A stretch of 64,000 nt of DNA from Saprospiraceae bacterium. Its GTDB lineage: Bacteria > Bacteroidota > Bacteroidia > Chitinophagales > Saprospiraceae. Positions within the stretch are counted from its first letter, which is position 1. Each line of letters begins with the position of its first letter. The notes beneath the pieces are model-generated. The model worked only from the letters and a program-made list of their open reading frames with translations, searched no databases and was not told the DNA's origin. Positions 9,383-17,419 of the stretch are shown here, one piece after another. The DNA lies in contig JABSSL010000015.1 in the NCBI GenBank assembly GCA_013214355.1, positions 87,528 to 151,527 of the forward strand, written 5' to 3'. The translations under genes were made by a program, and so were the position numbers.

Positions 9383-9417
9383 TGAGTATTCCAGACTAAT
9401 CTGTTTTCAGTCATAAA

Positions 9418-9452
9418 AGAGATCACTGAGTACTAGAAACTCAGTGATCTTT
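9418..9452. terminator. bidirectional intrinsic terminator
   Basis: Perfect 11-bp inverted repeat (GATCACTGAGT and complement) with a 7-nt loop, extended by flanking A/T pairs, and T-rich sequence on both outer sides. It lies between the converging DoxX-fusion and aldo/keto reductase genes. Confidence 0.75.
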
Positions 9453-9466
9453 ACTTTTTGGACCAA

Positions 9467-10516
9467 CTAGATCGTTCGATCATTTTCAATACTCTCAAAT
9501 AGATCAATGTGATTGCCCATTTGATCCCGGAGAGGCAATGAGGCCTCATTAAGTCGATGAAGCAAAGGCGCTTCTAGTGCCGTTTTCCCTGCCTCAGCAT
9601 TTTTTGTCAGTTGGGCTGGGCTACTTGCGCCCACGAGGTTACAAGTCAGGTTGGGGTTGGCGCAGACCCACTTTATCGCGAGATCTGCCATGGAGTAGCC
9701 TGTTTCCTCACTAACCGCCCGTAGTTCCTGTAAAACGTTGCTGGTCTCAGATTCGAATCCCGCTTCGCCAGTACGGGAGGCAGGGACTTTGCTACTATCA
9801 AAATGTCGGGTTCTTCGGCGTTTGATCGGGATCTCATCGAAGGAAGACCAACGGCCACTTAGAATACCCTGCATTAGTCCCATGTAGCCCATGGTCCCGA
9901 TTCCCTGCTTTTCGCAATAGGGCAGCACGTCGAGTTCGATGGCTCTACTAATGAGGTTGTAGGCGAGTTGGTTGATCGCGATCTTGTCTAAGGCGGGGAG
10001 CTCTGCCATCCTGGGAACAGCAAAATTACTGATGCCGATGTGCCTAATTTTGCCAGCTTCTTGTAATTGCAGCAGTGTATGGTAGACTTCAGCGATGGAT
10101 GGAGGATTCTCGATGCGTTCGGGATCTTTGGTGAAAGATCTAATCGAAGCCGTGTGTACGGGCCAGTGTACCATGTATAGATCTAGGTAGTCGGTCTGCA
10201 GTCTTCGCAAAGAAGCTTCACAATGCTCAATGAGAACGGCGGGTTGGCAATTTGCTGGACTAATCTTTGAGCCGATTAGTACCTGATCTCTGGGAATACT
10301 GCGTAGAATTTTACCGAGTGATTCTTCACTACGTCCACTATTGTAAATTTCTGCGGTGTCCAGGTAGTTAATTCCGTGCTCAAGCGCGGTCTTGACAATG
10401 GCTTCTTCGTCCTTCAATTCGCGGGGACCCCAATAGTCCCCGCCACCAAAAGACCAACAACCTAAGCCGAGGATCGGCAAGGATAGGCCCGTATTGGGGC
10501 AAATACGTCTTTGCAT
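9467..10516 (-). CDS. aldo/keto reductase
   Basis: Cytoplasmic NADPH-dependent (alpha/beta)8 oxidoreductase, 349 aa. The catalytic tetrad is visible: Asp53 and Tyr58 in YLDTAEIYNSG, Lys84 in LIGSKIS, and His117 in LYMVHWPV. Cofactor-end motifs follow: IGISNFAVPRM, INQLAYNL and CNLVGASSPAQL. No signal peptide. The gene is alone on its strand and bounded downstream by a bidirectional terminator. The substrate is not readable; the closest general class is the YajO/IolS-like reductases (inference). Confidence 0.92.
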   Translation of the reverse strand: MQRRICPNTGLSLPILGLGCWSFGGGDYWGPRELKDEEAIVKTALEHGINYLDTAEIYNSGRSEESLGKILRSIPRDQVLIGSKISPANCQPAVLIEHCEASLRRLQTDYLDLYMVHWPVHTASIRSFTKDPERIENPPSIAEVYHTLLQLQEAGKIRHIGISNFAVPRMAELPALDKIAINQLAYNLISRAIELDVLPYCEKQGIGTMGYMGLMQGILSGRWSSFDEIPIKRRRTRHFDSSKVPASRTGEAGFESETSNVLQELRAVSEETGYSMADLAIKWVCANPNLTCNLVGASSPAQLTKNAEAGKTALEAPLLHRLNEASLPLRDQMGNHIDLFESIENDRTI

Positions 10517-10611
10517 GTGGGTATGGTTTTCGTTTTGTACGTTTTCAATATCGGAACTTCTCAGGAATATTGAGAGCGAAGCTGTAGTTAATTTGGAAAG
10601 ATAGGGGAAAT

Positions 10612-10917
10612 GAAAAAGGGAAGATACTCGAGGAGAGTACCTTCCCTTTTGGTTGGGGCTTTACTTACGACTCGCCGAGGCGTGTCGCAAGTAATCTGAC
10701 CCCATACAGGTTGTACGTTGATTAGGTCTAGTAGATTACCAAACCCGCCAGTCGAATGCGCTGTTAGTTTCCAGTCGGAAAGTTTGGCGGAGCCATCCCT
10801 TCCTGCTGTTATCTAATCATTGCCTCTTCATAGCTAACTAAGTCCCGAGGGAACTTAATCATACGTACCTCAGTCTTGTTTTCCCATCCCCCAGCACTTG
10901 AGGGCCCTCATTTGCTG
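10612..10917 (-). ncRNA. candidate structured non-coding RNA with intrinsic terminator
   Basis: No protein frame spans this stretch, but at least five hairpins do. They are 10892-10917 (CAGCA/TGCTG enclosing TGAGGGCCCTCA), 10839-10857, 10745-10790 (CCGCCA/TGGCGG closing an inner TTTCC/GGAAA stem), 10661-10694 and 10614-10650. Four of them contain one A-C mispair if read on the plus strand that becomes a G-U wobble on the minus strand. Transcription from the minus strand is therefore favoured. The last is a 16-bp stem followed by five T on the minus strand, an intrinsic terminator. The RNA family was not recognised; tmRNA and RNase P motifs were looked for and not found. The 5' end is uncertain. 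Confidence 0.5.
10614..10650 (-). terminator. intrinsic terminator of the candidate RNA
   Basis: AAAAGGGAAG pairs with CTTCCCTTTT and an inner TACTC pairs with GAGTA, giving a 16-bp stem (one G-U on the minus strand) with a 5-nt loop, then a T run at 10613-10617 read on the minus strand. Confidence 0.7.
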
Positions 10918-11654
10918 AAGGCATGTTTGCCATTTCTCAAATCTCTAGAATAAATCCCTTTGATTTGAGTCATTTTTGGGTAAACTGGACCGCTTTATTT
11001 CAGCTCGATAGCGTATTTGCTAAACCTGGCTAACCGTTGTTGGTGATGAACACAGCAGCATTCTTCTCATCTTTAAAGTTTTGCTCTTTCCTCGCTAGTT
11101 CACCTACTCAAGCACTTTCTTTTCCTCCTCCCTTTCTTTCTTCAAGGCAGCTTTGAACCTCTTTCAGACAGGATTGCTCCTAGTCCTCTCAGGGGCTTAG
11201 CCTTGTTTTCCAAAAGTTTCTCAGAAATATCCAATCCTTGGATCAGGCAGTGAGCTAACTAAGCAAGAGTTGTCCCTCTTTGGATGGTTGGTAGAAGAAC
11301 CATGCTTTGCTCGCAACAGCTTTTCAAATTTTTGCTTACTATCTACAGAAAAGACTTCTCTTTTCTGGGCTTCAATTGGCACTTCTTGATTACCTGTGTG
11401 ATTCAATCGGTGCGCAATACAAAGGTGAAGGAAAATTTGTTACGGCGCAAGTTTGTAGTATTTTAAATGGCTTAAGTTTTAAACATCAGAATGTTATTTT
11501 ATGATATTCTGATATTAAGAAATATATAAAAGTAGCGCAATCAGGTGATCTAAGAATATCCAGAAGCCAGAATATGTGGAAAAAACTGTTAGTTTATGTG
11601 GAAAATGTGTGGATAAAAATTAGAAATTATTTTCATCAGGATTTGCTTGCGGTA
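10918..11654. other. gene-free region, 737 bp, purine-rich on the minus strand
   Basis: No convincing gene. Short frames of about 60 codons exist on both strands (11221-11406 minus, 11284-11466 plus), but none has recognisable content. The minus strand has short protein-like stretches in shifting frames (for example KLLENKAKPLRGLG and ARKEQNFKDEKNAAVF), which could be a decayed coding region or chance. The plus strand at 11111-11150 is a pyrimidine tract. It may be the 5' part of the structured RNA transcript. Confidence 0.35.
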
Positions 11655-12671
11655 CTAATCTTGCAACAGATTGGTCATGGCGTACTGTAGTGCCTCCTTG
11701 GATGGCACTTCAATATCAGGCAAAACGCCGACTTTATCTATCCGGTTACCCTCGGCCGTGATATAATCTGCTACTGGAATGAATAGTTTCAGGTCCTCAT
11801 TCACTTTGAAGAAGCTACCGGTGAGCATGGCGCCGGCCGTTTTTTCTCCAACAATTGTTCCTTTCTTAATTTTCTTTAGGTGATGCACCAATGCTTCGCA
11901 GGTACTCCCGGTGTTGTTATTGGTGAGCACTACAACTTCTCCACCGAACACCTCTTCTTGATGTGGAGGCAGCACCATTCTGAAACCTTTCTCTTTCCTT
12001 AGGAGCTTATAAAATCCTTGGGCACTCATATCTTGTAAATACTTCAATCCATTGATTTGAGCAGAACTTGGGTGCTTGTCATGCTCTTGATACCATTGGC
12101 GTGAAAGATAAACACCTGCATCTATGGCATCTGCTGTTAGGAATTGGCCCAGGACAACGGCTGCATCTAGGGTGCCTCCGGTATTGTTTCTCAGGTCAAT
12201 GATGAGTTTTTCATACCCTTCGGTTTTAATTTGTTGCACCAGTTTGGCCATGGCAGGAGCATTGGACACAAAAGAGCGAATGATAAGCTGGACGGTTTGC
12301 TCATTCAGTTTTTTCAATTCGAAGGCGGGAAGTCTTTTCCCACTGCTTTTTTTTCTGTTTGTATTAATCAAATAGAAATGGGTGAAGGGAAGCGCTCGTG
12401 CTGCTCGATTAAATCGTCGAGCGAATGTTTCTACACTTTCGTTGCTAGGTGCTTCCGTTTTTATCTTTTGCAAAAAGCTATCCCAAGCAGGATCCTCTAA
12501 CCAATATGGATTGCAGATGTTTTTATTGGTCAACTGGACAATCTTATTGATGGCTTCAAGCTGTAGATCGTTCGTCAGATCTGTAGTTGAAGAAGCAGTA
12601 GATTTAGTAGAGTGGCAACCTATAAATAAGAAAGACAGACCTAAAATGGAAATCACAATTAATCTTTGCAT
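11655..12671 (-). CDS. S41 family peptidase lipoprotein (C-terminal processing peptidase-like)
   Basis: 338 aa with a lipoprotein signal peptide (lipobox LFIGC, Cys19), so tethered in the periplasm or outer membrane. The S41 core is clear: KLIIDLRNNTGGTLDAA, then the nucleophile Ser256 in NNNTGSTCEAL and the general base Lys277 in VGEKTAGAML. This is a Ser/Lys dyad as in tail-specific proteases and the retinol-binding-like S41 proteins. No PDZ domain is evident and the N-terminal domain is short. It lies 109 bp downstream of a LytTR regulator on the same strand, behind three phased repeats and a promoter-like motif, so control by that regulator is likely (inference). Confidence 0.88.
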   Translation of the reverse strand: MQRLIVISILGLSFLFIGCHSTKSTASSTTDLTNDLQLEAINKIVQLTNKNICNPYWLEDPAWDSFLQKIKTEAPSNESVETFARRFNRAARALPFTHFYLINTNRKKSSGKRLPAFELKKLNEQTVQLIIRSFVSNAPAMAKLVQQIKTEGYEKLIIDLRNNTGGTLDAAVVLGQFLTADAIDAGVYLSRQWYQEHDKHPSSAQINGLKYLQDMSAQGFYKLLRKEKGFRMVLPPHQEEVFGGEVVVLTNNNTGSTCEALVHHLKKIKKGTIVGEKTAGAMLTGSFFKVNEDLKLFIPVADYITAEGNRIDKVGVLPDIEVPSKEALQYAMTNLLQD

Positions 12672-12687
12672 TTGACTTTTTTTTCTA

Positions 12688-12718
12688 CAAAGGAATTATA
12701 GATCTCCTTGCCTGTCAA
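12688..12718 (-). promoter_or_regulatory. candidate promoter of the S41 peptidase gene
   Basis: On the minus strand a TTG at 12718-12716 is followed after 20 nt by TTCCTTTG (12695-12688), one mismatch from the Bacteroidota TTG-N19-21-TAnnTTTG promoter. Initiation would fall a few bases before the gene. Three phased repeats lie directly upstream. Confidence 0.45.
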
Positions 12719-12745
12719 TCGTGTTTTGATGAAGCTGAACCTTCC

Positions 12746-12800
12746 GGGCTGAATTTGAAAACTTTGGGATCGAATTGAAATTATTGGGCTGAATTTGAAA
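12746..12800. repeat. three 15-bp direct repeats at exact 20-bp period (candidate LytTR operator)
   Basis: Copies at 12746-12760 and 12786-12800 are identical (GGGCTGAATTTGAAA); the copy at 12766-12780 is GGGATCGAATTGAAA. The period is exactly 20 bp, about two helix turns. This is like the paired direct repeats bound by LytTR proteins such as ComE and AgrA. The array starts about 28 bp upstream of the -33-like TTG of the S41 gene, and its last copy overlaps the 3' end of the LytTR gene. Confidence 0.6.
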
Positions 12801-13608
12801 GCTGCTTTTTCAGCGCTTCATAGTACTTAGGCGAAACGGGTAGGGAAACTTGCTCCGTATTGAGTAGAACAAAGCGTTTTCGAGTATTCCCTGTGATATC
12901 ACTCACATGTGCTGGATTGATAAGATAGGAGCGGTGGATTTGTTGGGCTCCGGGCATCTGCTGCTGGAGTTGGGCAAGGGTTAATCTCAACATCTGTTTT
13001 TGAGGAATTCCTCGATCATCCCAATAATGGATTTCCATATAGTTTTGCTGGGCCTTGGCGTACAGGAATTTTGTAGGGGCCAGCTGTAGTTGTTCACCTT
13101 TGTTCTGGCCCTTAATGAAAAGGAGGTCTTCTTTCTGAGGAATGATTGGGGCGGGCGGAGCCTTAAACTTTTGCCGAGCTATGGCCCATAAGGGGGCCAG
13201 GAAGATAAAGAAGGGTAGGCCAAATCCTTTGATAAACAACCACCAACTTCTTAAGCTTGGAACACCACCACTTATGGTCAAAACATTGTAGATATGGGAT
13301 GCCGTCATCATCAATATACCACCCAAGAGTAAGACGAGCACCTCATTCCATATCTGCCAGCTTTGTCCTTGTTTGTGGAATAAGCCGTTTTCCAAAGGAA
13401 CCATAAGTAACATAGAAAGCATAATACAAGGGGTATAGCCCAATAGCTCAAGATTTTTGTATGGCGATTGATATTGGTAAGTATCAAAAGGTTGTAGTAA
13501 AATCATTAATAGGGACAAGACCAGCCCAAGACTCAATCCTGTAAAGGCTGCTCTTTTCCAACTAGGTACAAAGTCCAATTCTTTCCTTAGCCAGCTAGTG
13601 ACACTCAT
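12781..13608 (-). CDS. membrane-bound LytTR family transcriptional regulator
   Basis: 275 aa. The N-terminal half has four TM helices (about residues 22-42, 55-73, 86-110 and 127-148: LSLGLVLSLLMILLQPF, TPCIMLSMLLMVPL, LVLLLGGILMMTAS, GLPFFIFLAPLWAIA). After a proline-rich linker there is a LytTR DNA-binding domain from about residue 170: FLYAKAQQNYMEIHY, MLRLTLAQLQQQM, IHRSYLINPAHV and LPVSPKYYEALKK. Unlike classic LytR it has no receiver domain, so the membrane part probably senses directly. The three repeats at its 3' end and the following S41 peptidase gene suggest a sensor-regulator/target pair (inference). Confidence 0.9.
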   Translation of the reverse strand: MSVTSWLRKELDFVPSWKRAAFTGLSLGLVLSLLMILLQPFDTYQYQSPYKNLELLGYTPCIMLSMLLMVPLENGLFHKQGQSWQIWNEVLVLLLGGILMMTASHIYNVLTISGGVPSLRSWWLFIKGFGLPFFIFLAPLWAIARQKFKAPPAPIIPQKEDLLFIKGQNKGEQLQLAPTKFLYAKAQQNYMEIHYWDDRGIPQKQMLRLTLAQLQQQMPGAQQIHRSYLINPAHVSDITGNTRKRFVLLNTEQVSLPVSPKYYEALKKQLSNSAQ

Positions 13609-13704
13609 GTAATTCTTATCCTTCGTTCAAATATGCAGGCAAAAATAGGGAATCTAAACGAAGGGAATATCTGCTAAAATGAATGCCTCTAGTCATAGGG
13701 TAGT

Positions 13705-13739
13705 AAAAAGGGACGCTGATGTACCCGATCAGCGCCCCC
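13705..13739 (-). terminator. intrinsic terminator
   Basis: On the minus strand GGGGGCGCTGAT pairs with ATCAGCGTCCCT (with G-U pairs) around a 7-nt loop, followed by TTTTTA. It ends the gene at 13790-14185. Confidence 0.75.
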
Positions 13740-13789
13740 TGCTCACTCAACAAATAAAAAAACTTGGTCTTTAGATGGTTAATTGGAAG

Positions 13790-14185
13790 CTAATAGAAAA
13801 TACCATTTTGGTGACTAGCTATTCTTTTACGCCTACCTTTTAAGGCGCTAGTTTTTGCTAATACGTAGTATCCACTCATGACGTCCATATCTAAGATGAC
13901 TGGCTCTATGATATTATTACTTGTACCTACCGTAGACGTACTATTTGGATGTCCTGGCAGGACATTTTCAGAGGTCGATGACGGATGAAGTCGGTATTCC
14001 ATGAGGGTGTTATTTTCTACCCAACCCACCCGAGAAGCCGATAACTCATCTAGTACGAAGACAGACTGATAGGTAAGGGTGTCAAGGATAGGATAAGCTC
14101 TCGCGGTCTGTCCACGCATTATATTACCGATGAAAACACATAGCAATAGGACAATGAGCGAATAGAGTATTGATCTAGTTTCCAT
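13790..14185 (-). CDS. hypothetical secreted or anchored protein
   Basis: 131 aa from the preferred ATG at 14185; a longer frame begins at 14233. It has one N-terminal hydrophobic segment (LYSLIVLLLCVFIGNIM), either a signal peptide or an anchor, and then a Ser/Thr/Asn-rich region with no motif I recognise. The end is basic (LKGRRKRIASHQNG). A clean terminator directly follows, which supports it as a real transcript. Function unknown. Confidence 0.55.
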   Translation of the reverse strand: METRSILYSLIVLLLCVFIGNIMRGQTARAYPILDTLTYQSVFVLDELSASRVGWVENNTLMEYRLHPSSTSENVLPGHPNSTSTVGTSNNIIEPVILDMDVMSGYYVLAKTSALKGRRKRIASHQNGIFY

Positions 14186-14490
14186 GGTTTTTGATTTTTT
14201 AAGACTGCTTACAACGCTAGCTAATCTGTACACTTGGTGAATTTGGGGTTCTAGGATTACTCACCTTTTCTACTGTACAGACTGCCAAGTGCTTAATAAA
14301 TTAGGTTTTAGCTTGTGATTATTTCCGGGACAAAGGTAGGTGGGATAGCGAGTAGGTGCTATCAGAGAATGCCCAAGTTGTAGCAATATTGTAACTAGGA
14401 GTAGGATTGAGAACTAGCTTGGAATTGGAGAGAAGATAAAGGCTAGCAGGTATGTAACAAGTGTTGATAGATATGTAACAATTTTACTTT
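14186..14490. other. intergenic region, about 300 bp
   Basis: No ORF, hairpin or promoter was recognised beyond AT-rich sequence between the hybrid kinase gene and the small hypothetical gene. Confidence 0.5.
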
Positions 14491-17211
14491 TTAAGCCTTA
14501 CTTCTCGCATAATCTGTGGGGGAGAGACCAAATTCTTCTTTAAAGCACTTTGCGAAATAAGATAGGTGATTAAAGCCCGAACGATAGGCTACTTCTGTGA
14601 CCTGCAAGCCGCCCTGTTGCAAAAGTTGGGCGGCGCGCTTGAGTTTTATGGATCGAATAAACTCGCTAGCGGATTGATTGGTGAGCGCTTTGAGTTTACG
14701 ATGTAATTGCATGCGGCTCATTCCAATCTCTTTTTGTAACTGATCCACTGAAAATGTTTCGGTCTCCATATTGTCTTCGATAATCTCTACGAGATTTTCC
14801 AAAAGACTAGCATCCCGATGAGTCAGGGTGACCGCTTTTGGTTCTAGCACAACCGCTTTGCTGAATTTTTCCTGAAGTAGGCGCCTTTGTTCCAAAAGAC
14901 CTCTTACACGTGCTACCAGCTCCTCCCATTCAAAGGGCTTGAGGAGGTATTGCTCAGCCCCTGATGCGAAGCCTTTGATTTTGGTCTCCACATCGTCACG
15001 GGCGGTGAGGAGTAGAATAGGGATATGGCAGGTGGTATCTTCAGACCGGAGCGCCTTAGTCAACTCGATACCATCGAGCTTTGGCATCATAATATCGCTG
15101 ATAATCAGGTCAGGGATTAAGGCCTTTGCTTGTTCTAGACCTATTTCTCCATCCGCTGCGGGGGTGATTTGGAATTGCTCAGACAATTGAGCCTGCAAAT
15201 AGGTCCTGAGATCGGCGTTGTCCTCTATCAAAAGCAGGTGAGCTCGCTCTTTAAGGTACGTGGTATTGGCGGTAGTTTGGGATTGAGCATCATCAGCGAT
15301 AGGCGGATGTACTACGGAAGGTGTACTGGTCCAAATGTCTGCTGCTGAAACTGCTGCTGAGTCCAGCAGTTCGATCGGGATCGAAATGCTAAACACACTA
15401 CCTTGCCCTTCCTGACTATCCACTTCAATCTCCCCATCGAATAGTTCTACCAATTCCTTGGTGAGTGCCAAGCCAATCCCTGTGCCTTCATAGGCTCTGG
15501 TATGTGAGCTATCCACCTGATAGAATCGATCAAAGATCTTGTCCCGTATATCTTCGGCTATTCCAATGCCTGTATCGGATACGGATAGCTGCAAGGTCTT
15601 CCTTTGGGTGATCAAAAGATGGATAGCCACCTGCCCACCTTCAGGGGTGAATTTAAAGGCATTGGACAACAAGTTGTAGACGATCTTTTCTAGTTTATCC
15701 GGGTCTAATTCGATGATGTAATCCCTTTCTGGGATGTTGATTTGATACGCGATACCCTTGGAATTGGCCAAGGGTACAAAGGATTGAGCGAGCTTTTGTA
15801 AAAAGCTGGAGATTTCAATGCTTTGTTGCTGCACTTGTAGCATACCCACTTCCACCTTAGAGAGGTCGAGGAGTTGATTGACGAGTCTTAGGAGGCGATC
15901 GGCATTGCGACGCATCATAGCGATTTCCTTTGCAGGAATGCTTGCTGGATGTTGCCGGAGTGGCGCCAATATTAGATTGAGAGGAGTTCGGAATTCGTGT
16001 GAGATATTGGCGAAGAAGCGTGACTTCATTTCATTCATTTGCTTGATCTGAGCCGTTTCCTGCTGTAGCTGCATTTGCTGATGTTCTAGTTTCAGCTGCC
16101 GATTGCTTTGTTTAAGTTTATAACGATTAAAAAGCAAGTAGGTAAGGATGGCTACTAGGGCAAAAACGAGTAAGAGTCCCGCAATAAATTGTCTTTGTTT
16201 GGATAGAGAATCTTCTTGGGCATCTAAACGCCTTTCTTTTTGCTCCGTCTTATATTTCGTTTCTGCCTCAGCAATTTGCGCGGACAGACTGGCTGCTTGT
16301 AGGCTGTCCATCAGATCTCGATATTCAGCATTGAGCTCGATCGCCTGTTCCATATCACCTCTAGCGGCGTAGATCATCGGCAGGTATCCCAGGACCCGAG
16401 ATTTGATCCGTCCAGAATTTATTTCTTCTGCAATCGCAAGCGCTTTATCGGCATTGATTAGCGCATTTTCAAAATCCTTCATCTCCAAGTAGATTCCTGT
16501 GAAATCTAGATAAGAGATACCTATATTGGTTTGATTCCCTAACTCTAGATCTAATTCCAAGGACTTTTGTTGGTATTCTAGGGCCTTTTCGTATAGCTTC
16601 TTTTCGCGATAAACCAATCCAATATTGTGCAAGGAGTTGCCCACACCTTGATGATCTTCTAACTTTTGATTTAAATCCAGAGAACGTTGATGATGATGGA
16701 GTGCTTCATCGAGTTGATTTAGATCGTGGTAGACATTCCCCATATTTCCCCAAATACTTGCCATCAGAGTGTCATAACCATTGATCTCAGCTATTTTAGC
16801 GGCCTCCTGATAGTAGCTTAAACTGCGTTCCAGCTGTCGTTGGTATCGATTTACGATTCCCATGTAAATATTGGAGATACAGCGCTCCCTATCCATGCCT
16901 AGTTTTTCAAATATTTCTAGGGCAGCGACACCAGATTTTACTGCGGCGAGATAATTGGCCCTTTCAGCATATATACCTACTAAAACCTGTTCCGCCAAGG
17001 CGAGTTCTTTTTCCAGCGCCAGTTCCTGGGCTGTTGACTTTACCTCAAGGGCTGTTTTTAGTGCTAGATCTGGATCTGACCTTCGCATTGATTTAGCTAG
17101 ATCTAACTTCCTATTAATACTATCGAGAGTAGGTAGGTTTTGGCCAATTAATGAGGAAGTTAAGCAAGGGCATACAATCAGACAGAACAATACAAGGCGA
17201 ATGAACTTCAT
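14491..17211 (-). CDS. TPR hybrid histidine kinase/response regulator with AraC DNA-binding domain
   Basis: A one-piece two-component system, 906 aa. It has a signal peptide (1-23), periplasmic TPR repeats (about 70-320; YYQEAAKI, ALHHHQRSL, ALEYQQKSL), a TM at 342-361, a HisKA domain with His405 (ISHEFRTPLN), and an ATPase domain with N box NLLSNAFKF, G1 SDTGIGI and G2 EGTGIGLAL. A receiver follows with Asp706 (IISDIMMP) and Lys758 (LLKPF), then a C-terminal AraC helix-turn-helix (about 800-905). All catalytic residues are present. TPR sensing instead of a Reg_prop propeller suggests detection of a protein or peptide partner. Targets are unknown; neighbouring signalling genes may belong to the same regulon (inference). 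Confidence 0.95.
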   Translation of the reverse strand: MKFIRLVLFCLIVCPCLTSSLIGQNLPTLDSINRKLDLAKSMRRSDPDLALKTALEVKSTAQELALEKELALAEQVLVGIYAERANYLAAVKSGVAALEIFEKLGMDRERCISNIYMGIVNRYQRQLERSLSYYQEAAKIAEINGYDTLMASIWGNMGNVYHDLNQLDEALHHHQRSLDLNQKLEDHQGVGNSLHNIGLVYREKKLYEKALEYQQKSLELDLELGNQTNIGISYLDFTGIYLEMKDFENALINADKALAIAEEINSGRIKSRVLGYLPMIYAARGDMEQAIELNAEYRDLMDSLQAASLSAQIAEAETKYKTEQKERRLDAQEDSLSKQRQFIAGLLLVFALVAILTYLLFNRYKLKQSNRQLKLEHQQMQLQQETAQIKQMNEMKSRFFANISHEFRTPLNLILAPLRQHPASIPAKEIAMMRRNADRLLRLVNQLLDLSKVEVGMLQVQQQSIEISSFLQKLAQSFVPLANSKGIAYQINIPERDYIIELDPDKLEKIVYNLLSNAFKFTPEGGQVAIHLLITQRKTLQLSVSDTGIGIAEDIRDKIFDRFYQVDSSHTRAYEGTGIGLALTKELVELFDGEIEVDSQEGQGSVFSISIPIELLDSAAVSAADIWTSTPSVVHPPIADDAQSQTTANTTYLKERAHLLLIEDNADLRTYLQAQLSEQFQITPAADGEIGLEQAKALIPDLIISDIMMPKLDGIELTKALRSEDTTCHIPILLLTARDDVETKIKGFASGAEQYLLKPFEWEELVARVRGLLEQRRLLQEKFSKAVVLEPKAVTLTHRDASLLENLVEIIEDNMETETFSVDQLQKEIGMSRMQLHRKLKALTNQSASEFIRSIKLKRAAQLLQQGGLQVTEVAYRSGFNHLSYFAKCFKEEFGLSPTDYARSKA

Positions 17212-17419
17212 GCGATCTGTTTAGCTGCGATTCAGTAGGTTTCGGTAGTCTTTTCGGCTGGGTCAGGTGCTCCAGCGGCAGTAGCCCAAAGTGTGTTTGC
17301 GGGGTAATATTATAAAGGTGAGAAAATTCAGATTAAAAGACAACTCCGAGATTTGAAAAGGGATACTTCGCTTGAGTTTTGACCCTAAAGAGTCGGAATG
17401 GGCAAGTCTAAAGGAGTAT

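Noticed and set aside
10681..10760. Possible T-loop-like GTCGAAT as a tRNA gene
   Set aside because: No cloverleaf could be folded around it; it is part of the longer hairpin array.
10612..10917. tmRNA, RNase P RNA or 6S RNA as the identity of the structured block
   Set aside because: The tmRNA acceptor arm and tag (ALAA-type) and the RNase P GAGGAAAGTC core were not found. One TTCGACTGG stretch resembles the tmRNA 5' end, but the matching 3' end is missing.
11221..11466. Overlapping short ORFs on both strands
   Set aside because: About 60 codons each, no recognisable protein character.
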